DNA of 64,000 nt, taken from assembly GCA_963678675.1 (NCBI GenBank), contig OY783196.1, positions 27,940,827 to 28,004,826 on the forward strand, read 5' to 3'. Origin of the DNA: Xiphydria camelus. Lineage: Eukaryota; Arthropoda; Insecta; Hymenoptera; Xiphydriidae. Below the pieces are notes generated by a model that saw only the letters and a program-made list of their open reading frames with translations, did not search any database and was not told the DNA's origin. Positions 1 to 12,500 of this stretch are shown here, one piece after another (positions within the stretch are counted from its first letter, which is position 1; each line of letters opens with the position of its first letter). The translations under genes and the position numbers were made by a program.

Positions 1-10
1 TTTATTCTAG

Positions 11-746
11 CGTCCGACGCGAAACTTTGTCAAGGAAAAGATGTCTTCGAGAGGATGAATTTTTTGTATCAGGTAGTTATTAGTTTAGTGTTTATTTATA
101 TCTATTCTCACAAATGAGTATAGTTTTACTTCATTATCATAACTCGCACTCAATATACATCATCCTTACCAGGCAAGCCAATTTGTCGCATCGAAGAGTA
201 CAATCGCAGCTTCGTACTATGGCAGTGTTATGGTGAACTGCGCCAAGAAAGCTGTTCTACGAATGTAAGTCTTATATTTTATTATTGCGCTGTTTTGGGA
301 TTAACGAATTGGTTGTATTAGAATGTGATATAATTTGGTATCATGGTTTCTCATAAAAGACTGAGCATTTTAGCAGCTGTTATTTTAGGGATCACAATTT
401 AAAAAGAACCATATGTAAAAGCTGTCAATCTCCCCTTATTCCTGGAGAAACAGCTAGAGTACGCCTGCAAGCTAAACCCGCGAAAGCTGTAAAATGGACT
501 TGTTTAATATGTAAATCCGTTAAAAAATTTCCAACCAAACGGGCGCATAAGTTATGGATGGAACAACCAGAAGCTCTTGTTCAATTATTTGATTACACAC
601 CCAAATCAAAAACAATTGAACCAAATCACGATTGTAAAAGTAATTCGAAGGAAAAGATAGTAGAAGAGCATTTAGTTTTACAAGATTTACCAATCGATGA
701 TAGTGGGACCACTGAAACCAAAAGTCCTATAATAATACCAAAATAA
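11..746 (+). CDS. Rpp21: Ribonuclease P protein subunit p21 (Rpp21), 5' end outside window
   Basis: Three exons are visible: 11-72, 173-264 and 389-746 (stop TAA). Each junction has consensus ends (CAG|GTAGTT, ACCAG|GCA, AT|GTAAGT, TTTAG|GG) and the phases agree. The product is a small zinc-binding subunit of nuclear RNase P/MRP, which removes tRNA 5' leaders. The first exon encodes a segment ending FERMNFLYQ, the conserved N-terminal helix of the Rpp21/RPR2/SNM1 family. The last exon holds RTICKSC...LIPG and WTCLIC, the paired CxxC knuckles that bind zinc. The tail after about LFDY is polar and low in conservation, as in the family. An acceptor-like TTATTCTAG at 2-10 and family comparison place the start codon upstream of the window. 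The ATG at 55 is internal to the conserved helix. The gene converges on the cadherin gene. The family call is secure; the exon 1 boundary is less so. Confidence 0.9.
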
Positions 747-747
747 A
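742..747 (+). terminator. Rpp21: Poly(A) signal AATAAA overlapping the Rpp21 stop codon
   Basis: The hexamer AATAAA spans the TAA stop at 744-746. It would give a 3' UTR of only about 15-30 nt if used. No better canonical hexamer is obvious in the next 100 bases, although the region is AT-rich. Confidence 0.45.
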
Positions 748-3094
748 TGCTACCAAAAAAATACTTATGACTCGATCCATTATTACCTATTTACTTTTGA
801 AAATAATATTTCTCTGTTGAAGGAGAATTTATGCTTACGCGAATAAGTAATTAAATAGTTAACTCTATATAAAGATAGACCCTGTATAGATTGGGGGATA
901 TGACATAATAATTGAAAACGATTCAATCCTTAATGGGTTTATGACAAATACGAATATTTTATATTAATTGCTTACATAACATATGTTACAATATTACAAT
1001 CAGTTTGTAATTGATAAATAGACAGTTTTTCCACTAAGTGGATGATAACAGTCTAATAATATTTTAATGACGATAATGATATTATGTTAAAAGACCTCGA
1101 TTATATCTCGTTCGAGTACCGAGTATACGAAACACGTTTCACAAGACTAGTCGTTTGTAGTTAATTTCGATGTGATGACAGAAAGTTCAAATAAATCTCG
1201 AGTTAGTTAGGTGATAATTTGTCGCGGACAGAACGTCGCGCAATGAGAGTATCGTAATCAAGAAAACTCCATTTGTCGCCATGAAAGAGAATATGGCTTG
1301 GATAAAACGCGAGATTACTGCATCACATTACATGATATTTCCTCTACGCGATGCTTTCACTTCATGACAATAAGTTTCTGATACGATATCGCACGTTGCA
1401 TTGATACTTCCTCCGCAATGATTATGATACTTCTATAACGGACATCATTCTCGCGAAGCTTTATATCGAAAGTCATTCCAAACGACTTAATCATTCGTTT
1501 GATAATTATGTGACTATGTCCGCCCATCGCCCGCGATTTGCCTGGATAGCAAGTAAAAAAACACGCACCTTAGTGAAATAATTAAAGTTAATCCTCTAAT
1601 AAATAAAAGTATATCTATCGCGAAATTTTCCTATCGGAAACGATTTCTGATCAATCAGAACATATTCGTGAACGATGCCGTTCATTTATACGCACAGGGA
1701 CACCGTATTATTAGTTCTGCCCCATGGAATGCGAATACACTATCACCGTGTCGAATTGTCGCGCTGTTGTGATTACCGCAACAGCAAATGACATTCGTGA
1801 GGTCGCACGAAAATAAAGGAGAGTATCGATCTATCACAAATAAGGAAGTTAGAATTAATAAAAAAAGGAAGCGGAAGGAATTGGGCCGGACGGAATCTAC
1901 ACATTCACTTATATACATATATCTGTCGCGCCAAGCTTCGGTCGTTAAACTATTCAACACTGACTATATTGGGTATATCGTTTCCTTTTTATTCTCTTCA
2001 ATTTGATACCGGCTCATACCCAACATAATGTACTTAGTAGTCTACCTCGTTGTAAAGCTTTATACGCGTTTCGTTTGGATGAGGTTCTTCACATAGAAAT
2101 TTCAACACTTTTAACGACGAGATACCGCAGCTTGTCGTCAAACGTGCAGATATTTGCATCCCTGGGTTAAACCATTAGTGCTCGAACGTGTCTAAAGACA
2201 CATCGTATGTAAAAACTGTGGAAAAGTAGTTTTCTTGGAACGTTCAAAACAAAGGAATGGCTTTTTTCTCAAAATTTTATACGCACATGAGCACTAATGG
2301 GTAAAAACTCCACCCGCTTAGATAAAGCTTAACATTCTCTCCGCATGGATACCAGTACCGTAGTGCTTGATAAAATTTGCGAAATCTTACATGCGTAACG
2401 AAAAAGTGCGCATTATTACAAGTGAGAGATGACGCGGTAATAATACCTATAGCATACGTAGTACGTTTCACAATATTCTCCTGCACCCTGCGTCGAGTAC
2501 AATGGATGAAATGTCCTCGTAATACGCAAACTATGCATCGAGTACGAACTATTCCTAAAACCTATGATCGGACACCAGGTTGGCAACGCACACATATATA
2601 CATGCACACATCGGCTACGGATACATGAGTTTAGTCCACTAATATCGATTACCGATCATCGTCGCTCTCCGCGCTTCGCCTTTTGCCTCTCGTCGCGATC
2701 CATCGTGGTATTTTTTGAGAAGGACACCCACGCCAGAGTACGAAGGAGAGGGAATTCGCGGTCGACACCTGAGTCTGCTCGCACGCAAAAGTAACCATAC
2801 TGTACCCGGTTATTGTCAAAATGGCATATGCGTGCGAGCGCGCTTTCCGCGCGAAGAGCGTATGTATTTCGCGGGGATGAGTCAACGGAGAGGGACGGTG
2901 TACGACATTGGAAGGATACGCATGAGTACGAAGGAGTTTCGCGAGAAACATTCGAAGCTTACACGAGTCCCGAGACGAACTGTGGTTGACCGTCGCGATC
3001 CAATGTCAACTGCGGGACGACGTTTGTTGTCGGCTGGAATGTCGATCCTTGGAATCCCATAGCTGACTCGTACAACTACGAACCGAAACAACGT
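748..3094. other. Intergenic space between convergent Rpp21 and Cad87A
   Basis: About 2.3 kb, AT-rich up to about 2.6 kb, then more mixed. All ORFs are short, lack family motifs and overlap one another on both strands. I see no RNA gene and no clear repeat. It probably contains only 3' flanks of the two convergent genes. Confidence 0.6.
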
Positions 3095-3104
3095 TTTATT
3101 TATT
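3095..3104 (-). terminator. Cad87A: Overlapping poly(A) signals of the cadherin gene
   Basis: The minus strand reads AATAAATAAAA, two overlapping AATAAA hexamers, about 55 nt downstream of the cadherin stop codon at 3158-3160. Position and orientation fit a short 3' UTR. Confidence 0.65.
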
Positions 3105-3157
3105 ACACCAAAATACACTATAACAGACTCGATATAGTTATTCCCGGCTCGTGATGA

Positions 3158-3597
3158 TCACCCCTTATCGGAAAAAAAAAGAATATTCCTTACATTACGA
3201 TTTCCGGGAAGCGTTGTATAGTCGGGGGTCGTCGGTCGATGCCTGTTGGGCGGCAGGGAATGCTGAATAGTTGCATAGGTATTATCTTGAGATGTGTCAC
3301 CCATACCAACACTGGCACCGCTCCCTCGCCTCTCCGTGTCGAGACCCCCTTCAGGCTCGTTGAATACTTGCATCGTTAGCTCCTGTTCCTCGTAGAGCTT
3401 GAGCTTTCTGCGATCACAGTTGACGAATCATTTGCATGAATAACGAAGCGCGTAACTGGATTCAGCGATACGAGAAAATCAGCGCGCAAACTTACTGTTC
3501 GATCCACAAAGGATTCTCCGTCGTGTTCAGCTCGTCGATGATTTGCTTCTTGATCAGGCCGTCTTTCTTTCGTATGTCGTTAGGTACGGTGATAACC
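3158..3597 (-). CDS. Cad87A: Cad87A exons 23-24: cytoplasmic tail
   Basis: Exons 3496-3597 and 3158-3407 encode about 115 residues after the membrane. The juxtamembrane part reads WVITVPNDIRKKDGLIKKQ, basic and compatible with the inner membrane face, followed by an amphipathic acidic stretch (IIDELNTTENPLWIEQ) and a Ser/Thr/Pro-rich end with two Tyr-containing motifs (NTYATIQHSLP, PDYTTLPG). No catenin-binding region of the classical cadherin kind is present. The last residues SDKG* do not form a standard PDZ ligand, in contrast to the PCDH15/Cad99C family. The intron between the two exons is 88 bp. Confidence 0.85.
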
Positions 3598-6500
3598 CTA
3601 AACATACGATAGAAAATAATTTAAAAATAAAAAACTGTTTCTGTGCTTCACACTATTAGAAAAATTGTTCCATTTTAATGTTTTACGCTAACGATACTCA
3701 CCAATGACGTAGACAGCAACAGACTACAGTAACAGTCACCGCGCCGACCAATAAGACAACGAGTAACGCTATGAGCGCTGCCAGTGCAGGATCGAATGGC
3801 TCTTCTTGAGCTCCAATATATGCCGGCTGTATCGATAAAAGTATTGACGATAATTAGTCGCTGTTGGAATAATGAATTCTCCCCATTTTTTTAAGCGTAA
3901 TTTTACTCACCACGACGTTCTCTATGGCAAAGCCAGCATAGTAGTCCTTCAAAAAGTCGTATTTGGCGTCAATGACTTGTAGCACTTGGGGTACCGACGC
4001 GATCTTATTTGTACTGGTATCCACAACGTGTAAATACATATCGCACCTTACGAGAAAAAGTTGATAGCGTTGTCAGATCATTTTCAATTCAGTATCCATC
4101 TGTTATTGATTCTTATTTTAACATATCTACTTACCATTCTCTACGTATATGACCAGACGCATCGACGTGATATCTGATATCGTCCACTACTATTCGTTTT
4201 TGCGTCGCATTCGACAGCTCCGTAACGATTTCATCGCGTTGGTGATTTACCTCCTCCGGAGGTCGCGATAGAATGACTCGAATTAATTGGGATGGCTCGA
4301 ATACCCATACCTGTAAAATGAGCGCATCGAGTCTCAATAATATCAAAGCATAACGCTTTTACAGTTTTTTTGTAATAACACATTGAACTCTTACGTGAAC
4401 CCTAGTTTTGGCAAATCTTTCCGGCGACGCGTTTTCCTTGGCGATGACTTCAACGACGAATCTATCTTGATTATACTCGGCCATGTATCCGCTAGTCAAC
4501 ACTTTGCCATCCTGGGTAACATTAAAGGGACTGGGAACAATAGCTCCGCTAGGCTTTTCGGATCCGTACTTGTAGAGATTCGCACTCGCCACGTAGTAAA
4601 ATAGCGTGCCATTCTCTCCGAGATCCGGATCCGCCGCCGATACCTTCGCCACGAAATCGTTTATGTTCGACATGGAATTGATACCGGCGTAATAGTCATC
4701 GCGCTCGAAAACTGGAGGATTATCGTTCTCGTCGAGAATGGTTATCGTTACGTTCACGTGACCGTGTTCCGGATTGTCGTACGTCGATCGATCGGTTTCT
4801 CGCGATCCTTGCACGTATATGTTCGGATCATTGGCGGCGAGAATGGAGAGGACGTACGTGTCTCTCTTTTCGCGGTCGAAGGATTTGTTCGTGTAAATGC
4901 TACCGTCGGACTTGTCTATGTAGAAGGCGTGGTCTTGGTTTCCTGCTTGAATGTAATAATAGACTTTGGCGTGTCTGCCTTCATCCTTGTCTTCCGCTAC
5001 GACTTTTCCCACGTACGAATCTCTCGGACGATTTTCCATTATGGAGAAATTGTATTCTTCGTAGAACTCCGGCACGTTGTCGTTCGTGTCGACGAGCAGA
5101 ACCGTCAAGAGACGCAGCGTCTCGTAAGCGGTCGGACTGCCGTGATCGGCCGCGACTAGAACGAGCTGAGAAACAATGATAATTCAGTTATCACAGATAA
5201 GCAAAAGGGGAAAAATACTTTCGTTTAAAATGACATTTGCATGTAACAAGTACCTCGAATTTGCTTTTAACCTCGCGATCGAGGATGATCTTAGCGCGTA
5301 ATTCACCGGTTTCTTGATCGATGGCAAATTCTTCGGTCTCTTGGACGTTCTTATTCCCAAGTTTGAGATGATAGCCAACTCGTCCGTTTTCGCCGGGATC
5401 TCTATCGGATGCCTTCACTGTCATAACGAGATAATTCGACACGCCGGGATTCTAAAATTGAATATATCGACGATAATTTTAATACCACATGAATAATCAA
5501 AGTAACGTTGCTTAACTCGGCTTCGTACTACATTCTCCTAGTTTTCTATTTCGGGTGAGAGATGCATAAATCTTACTGTTATAGCAGAACTCAATTATTT
5601 ACAACTTACTTCCGGGACTTCTACGGTAGCATTAGGTAATTCCGGCATGATGAACTCGGGCTTGTGCTGGTTGACAGGTATCACTCGAATGTCGACGTAG
5701 CACCTGTCCGTGTGCGGCCCACTTCCGGCCTCGTCCCTAGCTTCGACTTGAATTCTATACGAGCCCGCTCTGCCGAGTAAACTGACTGCCGGATACAAAA
5801 TACCGGTTTCGCGATTCAGACGGAAGGAATCGTCGGCGTTCCCATCGACGATCGTGTACCAAACTTCTCCGTTGATACCTTCGTCCGGATCAGCCGCTCT
5901 TACCTTAACGAAACAGAATACGGTTGCTCGTAAATAATAAAAAAATTATTCTCCCTGTAGAATCTCGTTATTTCGGTATAAACTCACAATCGACCGCAAT
6001 AATTGACTTACTTGCAAAATGGGGGCGGGAGGATTGACTACTAAGTTTTCAGCGACCGACGCTCTGTAACTGTGCTGCGAAAATATTGGTCTGTTATCGT
6101 TGATGTCTACGAGCTTTATGTGAACCGGTATCGACGTTGTCCTCCTGGCGTTTATCGGAGCTCCATCGCTAGCAGTCACGGTTATTGTAATCTCCGGTGT
6201 AATTTCTCGATCCAATACCGTAGCACCGCCTACGGTTATCTCTCCCGTCTCGTGACCTGTGTAATGAATATTGAAATAGATGAAGCGTTTCTAAAATAAT
6301 TGAGTCTGCGACAGTGAAGTTTCAAATTCCGTAGCTTCGCCTAGATAATTTTACAACGCTACATTTATCTCGTTTTAAATTATTTTTATCGGCAACCCGT
6401 TTTCACGAAACTCCCTTCGTCGAATCGACTTTTTAGCACCATCTATAAATATTATCTCACCGATATCAAAATCGGCCGCATGATCGCCGATCAGGCTGTA

Positions 6501-9500
6501 ACTGACTTCGCCGAACGGTCCTTCGTCTCCGTCCGTAGCTTTTACGGTTGTGACGTGAGTTCCGGGCGGCGAATTCTCCTTAACCGAGGCGCTGTAAGAC
6601 TCGTTCTCGAATTTCGGATCTTGATCGTTCACGTTGATCAGGGCGACCGTCACTTCCGCGGTGGAGGACAATTGGGGAACCCCCGAATCGTAAGCCACTA
6701 CCGTGAAGACCAGCTGCTTGGTTTCCTCGTAATCGATAACCTGACTCGTACGAACGATGCCTGCGAAAAGAAAGATAGTTCGAAGAATAACATTCGATTC
6801 GTAGAGTCGTTGACGATCGCGGAAATAGATACACGTACCTGTGACGTTGTCGATGGTGAAGTAAGGGCTGGGGGGTTCAATAGCGTAGCCGGCGATGTTA
6901 CTGTCGACGTCCGTGGCCGTAAACGCTCCAACGACCGCGCCACTCGGCTGCTCCTCCTGCATTTCGATAGAGTAGCGCGGATTTTCTCGAGTCCAAGGCT
7001 TCGCGAATTCCGGTGCCATGTGATTTACGTCAATGATCGTAACCACCAAGGTTCCTGGGTGAAGGGGGGTTTGAAGTACTTGTTATCTCCTTCAGAGTTC
7101 TCAACGACTAGGTCTTACCTTTTCCCTGCTGTACTATCGGTGCACTGGTATCAGTAACGACCACCGTGACGCTTACGGTTGCCGCAATATCTCTGTCCAG
7201 GGGTCTGACCACTGATACTTGACCGGTTTTCTTGTCGATGGCAAAGAATTCCTGCGAAAAAAAAAGTACGTCGGCGTGTTAAACTCAGATGTCGATCGTA
7301 GAAGCTCGAAGCTTACCTTGAAGGAAGTTTCGTTCGTCACGCGTTGACCGTTTCTGTCGATAGCGGTGATGGGTTCGGAGATGGCAAAGTTCAAAGCCTC
7401 CGGACTTGTGCTGTCCGAATCGTTGGCGATTAGAGTAGTGAATACGGTACCGATCGCCGTGTCTTCCGTTACTTCGGCCCTTTGAGTTTCCGGCGTGAAG
7501 TAGGGCGGCTTGTCGTTGCTATTTTCCACGCTTATCATTAAAGTCGTCGTGCCGGTCAAGCTGGGAGTACCTCCGTCGAAAGCGATGATTTCGATGTGAT
7601 AGTTGTCCCTCTTATCAAAGTCTAATTTGCCGGAAACGCTGACAATGCCGGTGGTGTCGTTGACAGCGAAATCGTCGAAAGCTCCTTTCTGAATTCTGTA
7701 AGTAAGCTCGGCGTTGATACCGCTATCGGCGTCGGTAGCGGTGATTTCCTCGACAACCGTTCCTGCGAAAATCGATCCAATTAATTTTATCGGTGTAGAG
7801 ATACATATATTATATAAAAGCAGCATCGTTCTATGAGTATTCTACGGATACAAGAATATACTCAGAGTATCCGTGGAATATCCATATCTGTGCCTTTTTA
7901 AAATCTTGGACAAGACGTTCATGTCGCATTACCTGTAGCCGATATTTCCGGCACGCTCGCGGTATAAAGACTTTGTGGAAACACCGGGGCGTTATTATTG
8001 ACATCGCGCACGGTGACGTTGACGATAGCCGTATCGCTGTAAACACCGTCGGAGGCGCTGACGGAGAGGGCCACCCAGTCGTCGGTAGCGTTCGTTAAAT
8101 CGACCGGTCCCTTATTCGCGATCGTGATCTCTCCGGTATTGGAATCGATAGCGAAGAATCCCCTCTCGTTACCGGCCACTATGTCGTAGCTGATCTTCGA
8201 GGTCTTGTCTTTATCGCGCGCCTGAACCTTCAGCTCCGGCTCGAACTTCTCGGCGCCTTCGTCGATCACGGCGCGATATTTCTGCTGCAGGAACCGTGGC
8301 GGGCTGTCGTTCGCATCCGCGAGTCTCACGTGCAGCGAGACGCTCGTCGTCTGACCCTTTCCGTCGTCGTCCGTCGCCTGGAGCGGGAGAGAGCGGTCGT
8401 GAGAAAATACTCGTTCCACCGCGCGCTAAACGTCTAACGGTGTATCCGCTGTACTCGCGAGGGCCCCTCACCTTGTACGTGAGGAAGTACTCCGCCTGCT
8501 CCTCGTAATCGAGGCAAGGCCCGGTTCCGGGAGTGGGACAAAGGGCGACGCTGATGCTTCCGGTTCTGTTATCGACGGTAAAATGCTCGGAACCCTGGCC
8601 GAGCAACTGGTAGACTATGCCGACGGTACCGTATCTACGATAGAGACGACAATATTCTAGCGTTTTTTCAACTATACAGGGTGTTACTTAATGATAGGCC
8701 GCAATTGCAAGGGCACATTACTGAATCAATTTCCAGTAGAAAAGTTCATATTGACATGTGTCCTAAAATGTCTGGTTTTCAAGATACAGGACGTCAAAGT
8801 TTTACAAAAAAATCGGTTTTTGAATAATATCTCAAAGATCCTTGTGCCGATTTTGTTGACATTTGGCACTGTTGTTTATTGCAATAAGACGCTAAGTTAG
8901 CGCTAACTAGAAGATAATTATGAGTTCCAGTGGCGTCCCGGGGGACAGTCTCACGAATGATACTAACACAAAAAGTGTACATTTTAGGACACATGTTAAT
9001 ATGAACTTTTCCACTGGAAATTGATTCAGTAATGTGCCCTTGCAATTACGGCCTATCATTAAGTAACACCCTGTATTCAATATGAGCGTACGACGCTTAG
9101 CGGTCCGAGAATTTGTATGTTTTCGGTCTTCGTTAAAAGATAAACGTAATCCAGAAATAGAGAGTCGTCTTGCAGATAAAGCGTAGAATTAACGAGGGGG
9201 AAATTTTAAGTCAGACTATTCTGGGTCACCGTGATACAGAGAGCCTCGTTCGCGCGAGGAATACATATACGTCTTGCACGTGCGAAATATGTAAATGCGA
9301 TTACCGGCCACTGTCGCGGTCCTTGGCAGTGATCGTGACGATGGGCGTACCCGGCGTCGCGGTCTCCGGTACCAGGGCGGTGTAAGTCGGACTTGCGAAG
9401 GACGGCGCGTTGTCGTTGGCATCCGTAATCGTGACGGTCACAGTCGCGGTGGAAGACAATTTAGGATCCGTGTGAACCTCCTCGGCGATTATCTGTGGAC

Positions 9501-12500
9501 GCACGCAAAAAGACGCGAGGACGTGGCGCGTGTGTCGAAGGGGGCGAGCGGGTGTTTTCGGCTTACCAGGATGATGAATTTACGTTGATTGGGATTCTCG
9601 TAATCGAGGGAGCCGTTCGTGACTCGTATATTCACGGCGGTGCTTCCGGTCGCCATGGTCGGCTCGACGGAGAACGCTCCGCTTATGTCGTCCAGTCTCA
9701 GGGAGAAGACGGAGTTCAGGCCCTGCGTGCGCGTGAAGAGAGAGTGAGAGAGAGAGGATTTATGGACGTTGCGTACGCGCGCGCGAAAGACTTTGTCGCG
9801 TTTCTCAGGCAAAACGCGTCTGAATGATAAGAGACGAGTATCGTTTTGCTCCTACGTGACGGGGCAGTATAAGACAGAGGTGTTTCGATCGTGGGAAGGT
9901 TTTTCTTCGAATCTGGATACATCTTCGAAATAGGAGAGGGAAAATTTGTATTGCGAAAAAAGAAAAATACTTACCACGTCGGGATCTTTTACGGTCATGT
10001 CCAGATGGGGCAGCGGTGTGCCGTCCGGTATATTTTCCGGGATTTCGATACTGTACTCCCGCCTGTTGAAGCTGGGCGGCTCGTCGTTAACGTCTTTGAT
10101 AGTAACGGTCGCGTCGGCCGTCGACGTCGTCGACGGGTCGTCCCCCGGTACTCCGTCGATGACCTCCCTCGCCTTAACCGTCAGGGTGAGCACTCCCGTG
10201 GAATCCTCGAGAGCTTCCCTGTCCAGGGGTTTCGCCGTTCTCATCTCGCCGGTATCCGCGTCCAGCAGGAAGTAGTCGAACGGATCTGACGTAAGAAAAT
10301 CGCGAAGATACTTATACCGAGTTGATTTTTGGCAAAGTTCCTCGTGCGGCGATGGCAATTTCGTCGGCTTTCCGAGTGCTATTCATTTTTTTCGACAGGG
10401 AAAAAATTAGGACGCAAGCCAGCAACCTTCGCTATACAAGTAGAACGTTCCGCTTTAAGTCAGACGCGTACGCGGTTCCTGCAGTGAAATTTGAAACTAA
10501 AATTTGCAAATTTTCCCAGGCTTTTCAACCCGAAATCGTTAGTCGCTGTTCACAATTTTTCCCGAGTAAATTTTATCTGTTATAAAAAGGAATAGTAAAA
10601 GCGAAATAAAAAGATAAGGGGACGATAAAAAAGGAGACTCACTCGTTACGAGTTCATAGACGACCTTTCTCGGCATCCCCCGATCCCCGTCTCTGGCTTT
10701 CACCGTCATCACCAGAGTTCCGATGGGATCATCCTCCTTTACGACGCCGGTCAGCGAATCGAGGAACTCTGGTGGGCTGTTCTGTATGTCGGCCACTTTG
10801 ATCTCCACCCCCGTAGTGTCATTGTTGGTACCGTCCTGCGTAAGGGACATCAAAACTGAATTTCGACACAGATCACCCATTTTTTAAATTCTTTTCGACT
10901 TCCATCCACCGTAACGTATATCTCAGGTGAACCTTGAATGAATAATGCACGGTTTGCTTACGCTTGCCCTGAGGATGAGCTGATAGAACGGCCTCTCTCT
11001 GTAATCCAGCGGTTGCCGCAACACCAAGGCGCCGAAGTACGTCTTCTCGCTCTTCTCCACGTCGACGATGCCGAATTTGTCGCAGGCATCCGGGAACTGA
11101 TTTTTAGAAACGCTCGGTATACTGACATTGCGCCTGTTTTATGCGCAAATGTAAAAATAACGCAACGACAAATTGCTCGACGACCTCCATTTTAAACCAG
11201 GAGAACTTAGTAATTTATTATATTGTACATCCCCCATTTCGAATCGAACATGTATTACTTTAATGGAACAAATTTAGCGAGCCGAATAACTGGCAGAACA
11301 AATGGGCGTGTTCACAACTTTTTGTACAACTGTTTAAAGTGCATGAATCGGCAGATTAGGGTATTAAAGGAATGTAGGTAAAAAATGGGTCATTAAAAAA
11401 ATGTTTTTCCATTATTTTTGAGATGTTAAAAAAGGCATTCGTTTTAAAGCGTCGCACTTTCACCGCAATTTTAACTGACCAATCAGAGTCGGGCAACAGA
11501 TTCCCGACCGTTCACAAACCCCTTGCCAATGGCTTTAGTGACGTCACTAAGGATTTCGTTAGAATCGAAGTCAAACTTTAAACATTAAAAAAAAAAAAGA
11601 AATTAGTGCTCAGAAAAAACAAACAAACACATCTTATTAATAAGCACAATAAGTATTAACGAATGAGCAAAAAAAAAGTCGTGAACATGCCCATTCGAAG
11701 AGAGCGCGAGAATGCTAAAGCAGCAAAGTTAATTGAATCCCGCTCAGGAACCGGCAAATAGATTTCGCACGCGTCTCGAGCATTCCGTGTACCGATCCCG
11801 ACGGACCGGAGGCGACGAAACGAGCAGCTACACATCGCTCGAGGGGGTAGAACGCGCAAAAGGGCGAGCTACGCGAAGCGGGCGATATACATCAAAACGT
11901 TCGGTTACAATGGCCCGTCCGTATTTCATCCCTTATCTCCCGCCCGCTGTAATAAGTACAATAAGCGCTCGCGGGGTGTTACGACTTTTATTCCTTATTC
12001 CATGCACGCCCGGGGCGAGTCCCACGAGCGCGCGCGAACAGTCGATTCGAAGCGGCGCGTTCGATGATAATGTTATACGCGCTGATAACGCGGCTTCCTC
12101 CTCCTCCTCGCCGTCTCGGCGGTCGTTTTCGAGACGAGCGAGATCTTCCTTCGCATCCACTCGAGGAAAGCTGCCTCGACGTGTACACAACGTACGTGTG
12201 TGGGAACGAAAAGAGCCGGGCTTCGCGGTGGTAGTGGTGAACGACCGACCCGATAAGGCAGGGCAGTGTGCGAAATTGAAACGAAATCCTTGGGAATAGA
12301 ACCGGACGATTTACCGCGCGCGCGCGCGCGCTCTTTCTCTCTCTTCGGCGATGGATCCGCATTACTTTCCTCCGAAGCGGATCCCGTCGAGAAAAGGGCG
12401 CAACGCGCGCGCGATAGGATTTCAGCGCGTCGAGCGTGAATCATCGGAGATGTATCAACGAGCGCATCTCGGTTTCGTCGAAGCTGCACGGAGGTAAATA

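Noticed and set aside
10835..10880. Alternative acceptor TTCAG upstream of Cad87A exon 6
   Set aside because: It would insert extra residues before DGTNND and break the phase with exon 5, which ends exactly at a codon; the acceptor ACGCAG|GAC at 10835 gives a clean cadherin strand.
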